A stretch of 58,175 bases of DNA. Source: Alphaproteobacteria bacterium (GTDB lineage Bacteria; Pseudomonadota; Alphaproteobacteria; Rhodospirillales; Rhodospirillaceae). Shown here in pieces: positions 8,873 through 16,871 of this stretch. Made by a program: the position numbers and the translations under genes. The DNA lies in contig JAUVUZ010000024.1 of NCBI GenBank assembly GCA_030604885.1, positions 1-58,175 of the forward strand, read 5' to 3'. Numbering within the stretch: position 1 is the first letter of the stretch; each line of letters begins with the position of its first letter. The notes beneath the pieces are model-generated. The model was not told where the DNA came from, made no database searches, and saw only the letters and a list, made by a program, of their open reading frames with translations.

Positions 8873-9445
8873 TCATTCGCGTAGTCCGTCCGCCTCCGGC
8901 CCCAGATCGGCGCGCCACGGCCGCGCCCGTTCGAGGGCGTAGAGCCCCGCCGTCAGCACCGCCGCCAGCGTCAGCGCCACCGCCCAAAAGGGCAGGCCGA
9001 GGAGGGCGTCGAGGGTGAGCTTGCCCGGCCCGCCGGAAATCAGCGGCCGCAGCGCCGGTTCGGCGTAGCCGAACGCCACCGCGCCCGCCAGTCCCCCGGC
9101 GAGGGCGAACCACGCGTCGCGGTAGCCCGCGCCGATCTGCGCGAACAGGGTGCCGGGGCAGGCGCCGGCCAGCACGATGCCGATGCCGAGCAGGCTGCCG
9201 CCGACGATCTCGGCGCCCAGCTCGGTGGCCTTGGGGTGGAGCTTCACCCCCCAGAGGCCGTTGAGCGCCGCCAGCACCACCAGCCCGGTGACGACGGCGG
9301 CGAGAAACATCTTGAGCATGGTGAAGGTGCGGAACTGCATCTGTCCGAGGATCACCCCCGGCTCGAACACCCGCCCCTTTTCGAGGGCGAAGCCGAAGGC
9401 CACGCCCATGACGAGGCCGAGAACCGCCATCCGGTAGACATCCAT
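8873..9445 (-). CDS. YeeE/YedE family sulfur transporter, GACPGT half
   Basis: This 190-residue membrane protein has about five hydrophobic segments and the family motif AGACPGTLFAQIGAG, whose cysteine is equivalent to one thought to relay thiosulfate or sulfide-type substrates in YeeE/TsuA proteins. The ATG at 9445 lies two bases from the stop of the partner gene upstream, so they form a tight two-gene unit. Full-length YeeE proteins contain both halves in one chain. Here they are two polypeptides, like the PmpA/PmpB arrangement. Role inferred: import or export of reduced sulfur species across the inner membrane. Confidence 0.85.
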   Translation of the reverse strand: MDVYRMAVLGLVMGVAFGFALEKGRVFEPGVILGQMQFRTFTMLKMFLAAVVTGLVVLAALNGLWGVKLHPKATELGAEIVGGSLLGIGIVLAGACPGTLFAQIGAGYRDAWFALAGGLAGAVAFGYAEPALRPLISGGPGKLTLDALLGLPFWAVALTLAAVLTAGLYALERARPWRADLGPEADGLRE

Positions 9446-9447
9446 CG

Positions 9448-10023
9448 TCAGACCCTCCGCATCAGCATCGCGGCGGCGATCCCGGCGGCGAACATCGCCG
9501 CCACCGCCACCATCGACGACACCGCCAGTTGCGCCAGCCCCGAGACGCCGTGCCCCGAGGTGCAGCCGTTGGCGAGCCGCGCGCCGAACAGCAAAACGAA
9601 CCCGCCCGCGAACGCCATCGCCGCGCGCGGCGCGAAGCCCGAAATCCCCACCGCCCGGCGCCACACCGGCGCCACCGCGCCGCGACGGGTGCCCGAAAAG
9701 CGGGCGGAGGCGAACGCGCCGATGCCGATGCCGATCACCAGCGCCACCTGCCACCAGTTCTTGGCGCCCGCGGCGTGGGCGGCGAAGTAGGCGGTGTCCA
9801 TCGCCCCGGGGTCGAACCACGCGGCGATGTGGCCGCCCAGGGTGACGAACGACGACGACGCGCCGAGGGCGGTGTTGACGAGCAGGAACGCGGGCACCTG
9901 CAACAGGCCGATGAGGATGCCCGCCGCATAGGGCGACCACGCGCGGCGGCGCAGGGCGTCGCCGCCTTGGCGCACCGGGCAGGTGGGCGCGAGACCGTGG
10001 GCGTCGGTGCGGGTTTGGGACAT
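9448..10023 (-). CDS. YeeE/YedE family sulfur transporter, NGCTSGHG half
   Basis: A 191-residue membrane protein carrying the companion motif GARLANGCTSGHGVSG. Together with the downstream GACPGT protein it would supply both cysteine-bearing repeats of the YeeE fold. The N-terminus has an additional hydrophilic stretch with a cysteine (LAPTCPVRQ). The ATG at 10023 follows a strong GGAGGAG ribosome site. Upstream lies an AT-rich imperfect palindrome of the kind bound by BigR/SqrR-type ArsR repressors, which fits reactive-sulfur-responsive expression (inference). No sulfide quinone reductase or persulfide dioxygenase gene is nearby. Confidence 0.85.
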   Translation of the reverse strand: MSQTRTDAHGLAPTCPVRQGGDALRRRAWSPYAAGILIGLLQVPAFLLVNTALGASSSFVTLGGHIAAWFDPGAMDTAYFAAHAAGAKNWWQVALVIGIGIGAFASARFSGTRRGAVAPVWRRAVGISGFAPRAAMAFAGGFVLLFGARLANGCTSGHGVSGLAQLAVSSMVAVAAMFAAGIAAAMLMRRV

Positions 10024-10043
10024 GCTCTCCTCCGGCGGACTTT

Positions 10044-10065
10044 AATATGAAATATATCTAATATT
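10044..10065. promoter_or_regulatory. AT-rich imperfect palindrome upstream of the YeeE pair
   Basis: The 22 bases at 10044-10065 read AATATGAAATA then TATCTAATATT. The arms agree at 9 of 11 positions, in a genome where such A+T runs are rare. It sits about 20-40 bases before the minus-strand start at 10023, where a promoter would be. TA-rich dyads in front of YeeE-type genes are known BigR-type operators. Confidence 0.5.
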
Positions 10066-10145
10066 CAAGAAGCCCGCGTCAAGGCTTGCGTTTCCCGGCG
10101 CGGCGCCGCACGTGCAGGGGGGACGATGTCGGGAAGAGGGTTTCC

Positions 10146-11774
10146 GTGGATTTGGTGTTGACCATCCTCGCGCTGCTGGCGGCGGTGATCGCCGCGGGCG
10201 TGCTCGAAAAGGCGCTGCGCCTGCCGGTGCCGCGGCCGCTGGTGCAAATCGGCGTCGGCGCGGCGATCGGCGCGGTGGGCGGCCTCGCGGTGCCGCTCGA
10301 TCCCGACGTGTTCTTCCTGCTGTTCCTGCCGCCCTTGCTGTTCCTCGACGGCTGGCGCATCCCGCGCGAGGAGGTGCTGCGCGACAAGGGGCCGATCCTC
10401 GAGCTCGCCCTCGGCCTCGTCGCCTTCACCATCGTCGGCCTCGGCTGGCTGATGCACTGGGCGCTTCCGGCGATGCCGCTGCCGGTGGCGTTCGCCCTCG
10501 CGGCGGTGCTCGCCCCCACCGACCCGCTGGCGGTGATGGCGATCGCGCGACGGGTGCGGTTCCCGCGGCGGATGATGAACATCCTCGAGGGCGAGGCCCT
10601 GCTCAACGACGCCTCGGCGCTGGTGTGCTTCCGCTTCGCCGTCGCGGCGGCGGCGAGCGGCGGCTTCCACCTCGGCGCGGCGCTGATGGAGTTCCTGTGG
10701 GTGGCGGCGCTGGGGGCGGGCATCGGCTTCGCCGCCGCCTGGGCGGCGAGCCGGGGGCGCGGCTGGCTGGCGCGCGCCTTCGCCGACGACGGGGGCATCC
10801 TCATCCTCATCAGCCTGCTGATCCCCTACGCCGCCTATCTCCTCGCCGACCGGGCGGGCGCCTCGGGGATTCTCGCGGCCGTCGCCGCCGGGCTGACCCT
10901 CAACTTCATGGACACCACCGCCCTTCCCCAGGCCCACACCCGGCTGCGCGGCACCCTGGTGTGGGACATGATCGCCTACACCGCCAACGGCGTGATCTTC
11001 GTGCTCCTGGGCGAGCAGTTGCCGGTGATCCTCGGCCGCGCCGACGCCATCGTCGCCTACGCCGGGGCCGATGGCCGGTGGTGGCTGGCGGTTTACGTGC
11101 TCGGGGTGTTCCTGGCGCTCGGGGTGCTGCGGTTCGTGTGGGTATGGGTGTCGCTGCACCTGTTCCTGTTCCGCACCCGCGAGGCGGCGCCCAAGGCGCG
11201 GCTGCGGCTGGTGGCGGCGATGGCGGTCTCCGGCGTGCGCGGCGCGGTGACCCTGGCGGCGGTGTTGAGCCTGCCGCTCCTCACCGCGACCGGCGACGCC
11301 TTCCCGGCGCGCGATCTCGCGATTTTCATCGCCATGGGGGTGATCCTGCTGTCGCTGCTGGGCGCCACGTTCCTGCTGCCGCGCCTGCTGGCGGGGTGCG
11401 AGATGCCCGCCGACGACGCCGACGAGGGCGCCGAGGACGCGGCGGTGGTGGCGGCGGCCAAGGCGGCGCTGGGCGCGGTGGAGCGCCTGCAGCACGTGCT
11501 CGCCCACGACAACCCCCGCGCCGACCGCATCATCCAGGTGGCGGGCCAGGTGATGGAAACCTACCACCGCCGCATCGCCCGGCGCGACGGCGAGCAGGTG
11601 GAGGGCGGGCGCTGGGCCGACGGCATCGAGCGCGAGATGCGCCTGGCCGCCCTGCGCGCCGAGCGCACCGAGATCATGCGCCGGGTGCGCGCCCGCGAAC
11701 TCGGCAGCGCCACCGCGCGGCGGCTGATCGCCACCCTCGACCTCCTCGAAGCCCGCCACTCCGGCGACACGTAG
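10146..11774 (+). CDS. CPA1-family Na+/H+ antiporter
   Basis: A 542-residue antiporter with about twelve membrane helices. It contains the CPA1 ion-site motif APTDPLAV, with the key Asp in helix 5, and GEALLNDASALV, then a hydrophilic helical C-terminal tail of about 120 residues (from about 435) like YjcE/NhaP-type proteins. It exchanges cytoplasmic Na+ or K+ for protons and helps pH and salt balance. I chose the GTG at 10146 because AGAGGG lies five bases upstream and the protein then begins with the first helix. The frame is open back to 10086. It is separated from ccmA by only 43 bases, so it may share transcripts with the ccm genes. Confidence 0.92.
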   Translation: MDLVLTILALLAAVIAAGVLEKALRLPVPRPLVQIGVGAAIGAVGGLAVPLDPDVFFLLFLPPLLFLDGWRIPREEVLRDKGPILELALGLVAFTIVGLGWLMHWALPAMPLPVAFALAAVLAPTDPLAVMAIARRVRFPRRMMNILEGEALLNDASALVCFRFAVAAAASGGFHLGAALMEFLWVAALGAGIGFAAAWAASRGRGWLARAFADDGGILILISLLIPYAAYLLADRAGASGILAAVAAGLTLNFMDTTALPQAHTRLRGTLVWDMIAYTANGVIFVLLGEQLPVILGRADAIVAYAGADGRWWLAVYVLGVFLALGVLRFVWVWVSLHLFLFRTREAAPKARLRLVAAMAVSGVRGAVTLAAVLSLPLLTATGDAFPARDLAIFIAMGVILLSLLGATFLLPRLLAGCEMPADDADEGAEDAAVVAAAKAALGAVERLQHVLAHDNPRADRIIQVAGQVMETYHRRIARRDGEQVEGGRWADGIEREMRLAALRAERTEIMRRVRARELGSATARRLIATLDLLEARHSGDT

Positions 11775-11817
11775 CCTTCACCCGATTTCGGATGAAAACC
11801 CGGGGCTATCCGCTATC

Positions 11818-12474
11818 ATGGCCGCCATGCCCGGCACGCCCTTCGCCCTTCCCCTGCCGACCCAGGCGTTTCCGCTGATCTTGCGGGACGTGGCCTGCGC
11901 GCGCGGCGAGGCGCGGGTGTTCGGCGGCCTCGACCTCGCGGTGGAGGCGGGCGGCCTGTGGCTGGTGCGCGGCGCCAACGGCGCGGGCAAGACCACCCTG
12001 CTGCGCCTGCTCGCCGGGTTGCTCAAGCCCGCGGGCGGCGCCGCCCTGTGGGGCGACGGCCGGGCGCCTCGCACGGTGCCCGAGCGCGCCGTGCTGGTGG
12101 GCCACCAGGAGGCCCTCAAGCCCGCCCTCTCGGTGGCCGAGAACCTCGGCTTCTGGGCGCGCTTCCACGGCGTGACCGAAAATCCCTGGCCCCACGCCAG
12201 CGACCCCTTCGGCGTGTGGGCGCTGGCCGACGTGCCGGTGCGCGCCCTCTCGGCGGGGCAGAAGCGCCGGGTGTCGCTCACACGCCTCGCCTTCGCCCGC
12301 GCGCCGTTGTGGCTGCTGGACGAACCCACCACCGCCCTCGACGCCGCCGGACAGCGGATCGTCTGGGAGCTGGTGGCCCTGCACCGGCGGCGCGGCGGCG
12401 CGGCGGTGGTGACCACCCACGCCAAGGGCACGGTGGACGGCGCCAACGAACTGGTGCTGGGGGAGGCGCGATGA
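11818..12474 (+). CDS. ccmA: Heme exporter ATP-binding protein CcmA
   Basis: This 218-residue ABC ATPase has Walker A (GANGAGKTT), a Q-loop region (VGHQEALK), signature LSAGQKRRVSLTRL, Walker B (LWLLDEPTTALD) and an H-loop (TTHAKG). CcmA forms the CcmABCD complex with the membrane partners and powers release of holo-CcmE from CcmC during cytochrome c maturation. It is the first gene of the ccm operon. A second ATG at 11827 is an alternative start. Its stop overlaps the ccmB start (ATGA). Confidence 0.95.
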   Translation: MAAMPGTPFALPLPTQAFPLILRDVACARGEARVFGGLDLAVEAGGLWLVRGANGAGKTTLLRLLAGLLKPAGGAALWGDGRAPRTVPERAVLVGHQEALKPALSVAENLGFWARFHGVTENPWPHASDPFGVWALADVPVRALSAGQKRRVSLTRLAFARAPLWLLDEPTTALDAAGQRIVWELVALHRRRGGAAVVTTHAKGTVDGANELVLGEAR

Positions 12475-13136
12475 CGGTGTTCCTCGCGGTGCTGCGGCGC
12501 GACCTTCTGCTTGCCCTGCGCGACGGCGCGGGCACCTGGACGGTGCTCGGGTTCTTCGTCATCGCGGTGGCGGTGTTCCCCCTCGGCATCGGGCCGGAGC
12601 CGCAGGTGCTGGCGCGGATCGCGCCGGGCGTGCTGTGGGCGATGGCGCTGCTGGCGGCGCTGCTCTCCCTCGACACCCTGTTCGAGGGCGACTACCGCGA
12701 CGGCTCGCTGGAAATTCTGCTCTCCGCCGAGCTGCTGCCCGAGCTGCTGGTGCTCGCCAAGGCGCTCGCCCACTGGCTCGCCACCGGGCTGCCTTTGGCG
12801 CTGGCGGCGCCGCTGCTCGGCGTGTTCCTGCATCTGCCGGGCGAGGCGATGCCGGTGCTGTTCGCGTCGCTGCTGCTCGGCACCCCGGTGCTGTCGCTGC
12901 TGGGGGCGGTGGGGGCGGCGCTGGCGCTGGGCGCGCGGCGGGCGACGGTGCTGCTGGCGGTGATGGTTCTGCCGCTCGCCGCGCCGGTTCTGATTTTCGG
13001 CGCCGGGGCGGTCGAATCGGCGCAAACGGGGTTGGCGGCCGCGCCGTCGCTCCTCATCTTGGGGGGCGTGGCGCTGTGCGCTTTGGCGGTGTGTCCGGTG
13101 GCGGCCGCCGCGGCGTTGCGACAGGCGGTGGAGTAG
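12471..13136 (+). CDS. ccmB: Heme exporter membrane protein CcmB
   Basis: A 221-residue protein with six hydrophobic segments, starting MTVFLAVLRRDLLLALRDG. The conserved CcmB block DTLFEGDYRDGSLE...LPELLVLAKALAHW is present in the first third. It is the membrane partner of CcmA in the CcmABCD complex of System I. The ATG overlaps the ccmA TGA, and ccmC begins one base after its stop, so the genes are translationally linked. Its length equals the family norm. Confidence 0.95.
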   Translation: MTVFLAVLRRDLLLALRDGAGTWTVLGFFVIAVAVFPLGIGPEPQVLARIAPGVLWAMALLAALLSLDTLFEGDYRDGSLEILLSAELLPELLVLAKALAHWLATGLPLALAAPLLGVFLHLPGEAMPVLFASLLLGTPVLSLLGAVGAALALGARRATVLLAVMVLPLAAPVLIFGAGAVESAQTGLAAAPSLLILGGVALCALAVCPVAAAAALRQAVE

Positions 13137-13137
13137 T

Positions 13138-13905
13138 ATGGTGGCGCAGGCGCTCAAGGCAATGCACGACACCGTGTTGCGGGTGGCGCAACCGGCGCGC
13201 TTCGTCGCCCTCGCGGGGGCCTGGATCCCCTGGGTGTCCGTCGCCGCCCTCGTCTTCCTCGCCGCCGGTCTGGTGGAGGGGCTGGCGCTCTCCCCCCCCG
13301 ACTACCAGCAGGGCGAAACCGTTCGCATCATGTACGTCCACGTGCCCGCCGCGTGGATGGGGCTGTTCGTCTACGCCCTGGTCGCGGGTCTCGGCGGCGT
13401 CGGCCTGGTCGGCGGCCATCCGCTCGCCTTCCACGCCGCCCGCGCGGCGGCGCCGCTGGGCGCCGCGTTCACCGCCGTCTGCCTCGTCACCGGCGCCCTG
13501 TGGGGCAAGCCGATGTGGGGCGCGTGGTGGGTGTGGGACGCGCGGCTCACCTCGATGCTGCTGCTGCTGTTCCTCTATTTCGGCCACATCGCCCTCTCCC
13601 GCGCCTTCGACGAAACCCGCCGGGGCGACAAGGCGGCGGCGGTGCTGGGGCTGGTGGGGTGCGTCAACCTGCCGGTGGTGAAGTTCTCGGTGGACTGGTG
13701 GAACACCCTGCACCAGCCCGCCAGCGTGATGAAGCTGGGCGGCCCGAGCGTCGACCCGGCGATGCTGTGGCCGCTGCTGCTGATGGCCGGGGCGTTCAAG
13801 CTCGGGTTCTTCGCCCTGTGGCTCGCCCGCACCCGCACCGAGGTGGTCGAGGCGCGGCTGCGCGCCGCTGCCGGTCGCCTGCGGGCGGAGGGAGGTGCGC
13901 GATGA
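13138..13905 (+). CDS. ccmC: Heme-handling protein CcmC
   Basis: A 255-residue membrane protein with six helices and the tryptophan-rich heme-handling motif WGKPMWGAWWVWDARLTS, flanked by conserved histidines (YVHVPAAW and WWNTLHQPAS). CcmC loads heme covalently onto CcmE in the periplasm. Both 13138 and an in-frame ATG at 13162 are possible starts. The first fits the one-base spacing to ccmB. The stop overlaps ccmD. Confidence 0.96.
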   Translation: MVAQALKAMHDTVLRVAQPARFVALAGAWIPWVSVAALVFLAAGLVEGLALSPPDYQQGETVRIMYVHVPAAWMGLFVYALVAGLGGVGLVGGHPLAFHAARAAAPLGAAFTAVCLVTGALWGKPMWGAWWVWDARLTSMLLLLFLYFGHIALSRAFDETRRGDKAAAVLGLVGCVNLPVVKFSVDWWNTLHQPASVMKLGGPSVDPAMLWPLLLMAGAFKLGFFALWLARTRTEVVEARLRAAAGRLRAEGGAR

Positions 13906-14051
13906 GCTTCGACGGACCCTACACCGCCTACGTCCTCGGCGCCTACGCCGCCGCGCTGCTGGCCCTCGCCCTGGCGGCGCTCGCCGCGTGGCGCGACTGG
14001 CGCCGGGTGCGCGCGGCGTGGAGCCGCCTCGAAGGGGGGCGGCCCCGGTGA
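13902..14051 (+). CDS. ccmD: Heme exporter protein CcmD
   Basis: This 49-residue protein has an N-terminal aromatic stretch (MSFDGPYTAYVLGAY), one transmembrane helix and a basic tail (WRDWRRVRAAWSRLE), the standard CcmD pattern. CcmD stabilises CcmC-CcmE and the ABC complex. Its ATG overlaps the ccmC stop and its TGA overlaps the ccmE start. It was identified by position and pattern because it is short. Confidence 0.9.
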   Translation: MSFDGPYTAYVLGAYAAALLALALAALAAWRDWRRVRAAWSRLEGGRPR

Positions 14052-14482
14052 CGCGCAGGCGGCAACGTTTCATCCTCCTCGGCGTCGGCATGGTGGCGGT
14101 GGCCTTGGCCGCCGGGCTGGTGCTTTCGGCCCTCGGCGACAGCCTGACGTTCTTCTACGGCCCCTCGCAACTGATCGCCCGCGCCGACGCCGCCAGCCAG
14201 CGGGTGCGCCTGGGCGGCCTGGTGGTGCCCGGCTCGGTGAGCCGCGAGGGCGCGGTGGTGCGCTTCGAGGTGACCGACGGCGCGGCGAGCATGGGGGTGC
14301 GCTTCGCCGGGGTGCTGCCCGACCTGTTCCGCGAGGGCCAGGGGGTGGTGGCCGAGGGGCGGATGACGCCCGAAGGCGGCTTCGTCGCCGAGACCGTGCT
14401 CGCCAAGCACGACGAAAAATACATGCCCCCCGACGTCGCCAAGGTTCTGCGCGAGAACGGCGAGTGGCGGCCCGCGCAATGA
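14048..14482 (+). CDS. ccmE: Heme chaperone CcmE
   Basis: A 144-residue protein with an N-terminal signal anchor (residues about 8-28) and a periplasmic OB-fold. The heme-binding histidine is visible in VLAKHDEKYMPPDV, with the following Tyr. It carries heme from CcmC to the CcmF/H ligase. The start is a GTG at 14048 overlapping the ccmD stop. This gives a normal-length N-terminus (MTRRRQRFILLG). Its TGA overlaps the ccmF ATG. Confidence 0.96.
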   Translation: MTRRRQRFILLGVGMVAVALAAGLVLSALGDSLTFFYGPSQLIARADAASQRVRLGGLVVPGSVSREGAVVRFEVTDGAASMGVRFAGVLPDLFREGQGVVAEGRMTPEGGFVAETVLAKHDEKYMPPDVAKVLRENGEWRPAQ

Positions 14483-16353
14483 TCGTCGAGGCGGGCCTGT
14501 TCGCGGTGATCCTCGCGGGCGTCCTGGCGGCGCTCCAGGCGCTCGCCCTGCCCGCGGCGCGGCTTGCCGGGCGGCCCGCGCTCGCCGGGCTGATCCCCGC
14601 CGCCGCCGCCGCCCAGGCGCTGGCGATGCTGGCGGCGATGGCGGCGCTGGTCTACGCCTTCGTGGTCTCGGATTTCTCGGTGCGGGTGGTGTTCGAGAAC
14701 TCGCACACCGCCAAGCCGATGCTCTACAAGGTGTCCGCCGCCTGGGGCCACCACGAGGGATCGCTGCTGCTGTGGGCGGCGCTGCTGTCGCTGTTCGGCG
14801 GCCTCACCGCGTTCTGGCGCCAGGGCCTGCCCGCGGCGATGCGGCTGCGGGTGCTGGCGGTGCAGGGGCTGCTGAGCTTCGGCGTGCTCGCCTACGTCGT
14901 CCTCACCTCCAACCCGTTCGACCGCCTGCTGCCCGCGCCGTTCGAGGGCCGGGGCCTCAACCCGCTGCTCCAGGACCCGGGCCTCGCCTTCCATCCGCCG
15001 CTGCTCTACGTCGGCTCGGTCGGCGTGTCGGTGGCGTTCGCCTTCGCCATCGCGGCGCTGTGGCGGGGCGAGCTGGGGCCGGGCTGGGCGCGGGCGGTGC
15101 GGTTCTGGACCCTGGTGGCGTGGGTGTTCCTCACCGCCGGGATCGCCCTCGGCTCCGCCTGGGCCTATGCGGAGCTGGGCTGGGGCGGCTGGTGGTTCTG
15201 GGACCCGGTGGAGAACTCGGCGCTGATGCCCTGGCTCACCGCCACCGCGCTGATCCACGCGGTGCGCGGCGTCGAGCGCAAGGGCGGCGTCGAGGGCTGG
15301 GTGGTGCTGCTGGCGATCCTCGGCTTCGGCTTTTCGCTGCTCGGGATGTTCCTGGTGCGCTCGGGCGTGCTCACCTCGGTCCACGCCTTCGCCGCCGATC
15401 CGTTGCGCGGGCTGTTCATCCTCGGCCTGTTCGCGGCGATCGAGGGCGGCGCGCTGGTGCTCTACGCGCTGCGCGGCCACCGCCTGCGCAGCCACGTGGC
15501 GTTCGCGCCGGTGTCGCGCGACGGCGCCCTGCTGCTCAACACCGTGCTGCTGCTGGTGGCCACCGGCGTGGTGCTGTTCGGCACCGTCTATCCGCTGCTG
15601 GCGGAATCCTTGGGCCTCGGGCGGATTTCCGTGGGCGCGCCGTTCTTCGACGCCACGGTGATGCCGCTGATGGTGCCGGTGGTGGTGCTGATGACCTTCG
15701 GTCCGATGATGAAGGCCGGGCGCGACGACCTCAGACGCCTGGCGCCGCGCCTCGGGTGGATCGCCCTGGCGGCGCTGGCGGGCGGCGCGGTGGGGATGAT
15801 CTGGACCTGGAAGGCGGCGGTGGGCTTCGGCCTCGCGGCGGCGGTGGCGGCGGGGGTGGCGCTGGCGGTGGGGCGCAGGCGACCGACCCGGCGCGGCCTC
15901 GGCATGGCGATCGCACACCTCGGTTTCGCGGTGGCGCTGGCGGGCATCACCGGCGGCAGCCAGCTCGCCGCCGAGGCGATCGCGCGGCTGCCGGTGGGCG
16001 GCTCGGTGCACGCGGGCGGGCGGGATTTCACCCTCGCCGAGGTGCGCGAGGTGCCCGGCCCCAACTACATCGCCACCCGCGCCCGGGTGACCGCGCCGGG
16101 GATCGACCTGACGCCCGAGATCCGCGCCTACGAAACCCCGCCGCAGACCACCACCGAGGCGGCGGTGCGCTCCACCCTGCTGGGCGACACCTACGCGGTG
16201 ATCGGCGATCCCACGCCCGAGGGCACGGTGGTGCGGGTGTTCCTGAAACCGTTGCTGCCGTGGCTGTGGGCGGGCGCGGCGATGATGTCGCTGGGCGGCG
16301 GCCTCGCGCTCACCGCGCGGATGTCGCCCTCGCGCCGCCGGAGGGAGGAGTGA
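14479..16353 (+). CDS. ccmF: Cytochrome c heme lyase subunit CcmF
   Basis: A protein of about 624 residues with about 14 membrane helices and the WWD motif WGGWWFWDPVEN. The conserved periplasmic histidines lie in NSHTAKPMLYK, WGHHEGSLL, PPLLYVG and SGVLTSVHAFA. CcmF ligates heme to apocytochrome CxxCH motifs and is thought to carry its own heme b. The ATG at 14479 overlaps the ccmE stop and is preferred over 14464. The stop overlaps ccmG. Confidence 0.97.
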   Translation: MIVEAGLFAVILAGVLAALQALALPAARLAGRPALAGLIPAAAAAQALAMLAAMAALVYAFVVSDFSVRVVFENSHTAKPMLYKVSAAWGHHEGSLLLWAALLSLFGGLTAFWRQGLPAAMRLRVLAVQGLLSFGVLAYVVLTSNPFDRLLPAPFEGRGLNPLLQDPGLAFHPPLLYVGSVGVSVAFAFAIAALWRGELGPGWARAVRFWTLVAWVFLTAGIALGSAWAYAELGWGGWWFWDPVENSALMPWLTATALIHAVRGVERKGGVEGWVVLLAILGFGFSLLGMFLVRSGVLTSVHAFAADPLRGLFILGLFAAIEGGALVLYALRGHRLRSHVAFAPVSRDGALLLNTVLLLVATGVVLFGTVYPLLAESLGLGRISVGAPFFDATVMPLMVPVVVLMTFGPMMKAGRDDLRRLAPRLGWIALAALAGGAVGMIWTWKAAVGFGLAAAVAAGVALAVGRRRPTRRGLGMAIAHLGFAVALAGITGGSQLAAEAIARLPVGGSVHAGGRDFTLAEVREVPGPNYIATRARVTAPGIDLTPEIRAYETPPQTTTEAAVRSTLLGDTYAVIGDPTPEGTVVRVFLKPLLPWLWAGAAMMSLGGGLALTARMSPSRRRREE

Positions 16354-16871
16354 TGCGCCGCTGGCGTCTGTGGCTGCCGCTCGCCGCGTTCGCGGCGCTG
16401 CTCGCCGTGGTCGGGTTCCGCGTCGGCAAGCCGGAGGCGCCGCTGCCCTCGCCCCTGGTGGGCAAGCCGCTGCCCGCGTTCTCGCTGCCGCTGCTGGAGG
16501 GCGAGGGGCGGCTGAACAGTGCCGATTTCGCGGGCCGCGCGGTGCTGGTGAACGTGTTCGGCTCGTGGTGCGTCGCCTGCGTCGAGGAGCACCCGGTGCT
16601 GCTGGAAGCGGCACGCAGCGCCGAAATCGTCGGCATCGCCTGGCGCGACAAGCCCGAGGACACCCGCGCCTGGCTCGCCAAGCGCGGCAACCCCTACCGC
16701 GCCGTGGGGGTGGACGCGGACAGTCGCGCGGTGCTCGACCTCGGCGTCACCGGCGCGCCGGAAACCTTCGTCGTCGGCCCCGACGGCCGGGTCGCGTTCA
16801 AGCTCACCGGGGTGATGACGCCCGAGATCTGGCGCGACCGCATCCGGCCGCTGCTGGAGAGCCTGAAATGA
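16353..16871 (+). CDS. ccmG: Thiol:disulfide oxidoreductase CcmG (DsbE)
   Basis: This 172-residue membrane-anchored thioredoxin-like protein has one N-terminal helix, then a thioredoxin fold with the active site GSWCVACVEEHP (a CVAC disulfide) and a conserved GAPETFVV cis-proline segment. It keeps apocytochrome c cysteines reduced for heme attachment. The GVTGAPETF and LVGKPLPAFSLP blocks are characteristic of CcmG. Start and stop overlap the flanking ccm genes. Confidence 0.95.
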   Translation: MRRWRLWLPLAAFAALLAVVGFRVGKPEAPLPSPLVGKPLPAFSLPLLEGEGRLNSADFAGRAVLVNVFGSWCVACVEEHPVLLEAARSAEIVGIAWRDKPEDTRAWLAKRGNPYRAVGVDADSRAVLDLGVTGAPETFVVGPDGRVAFKLTGVMTPEIWRDRIRPLLESLK

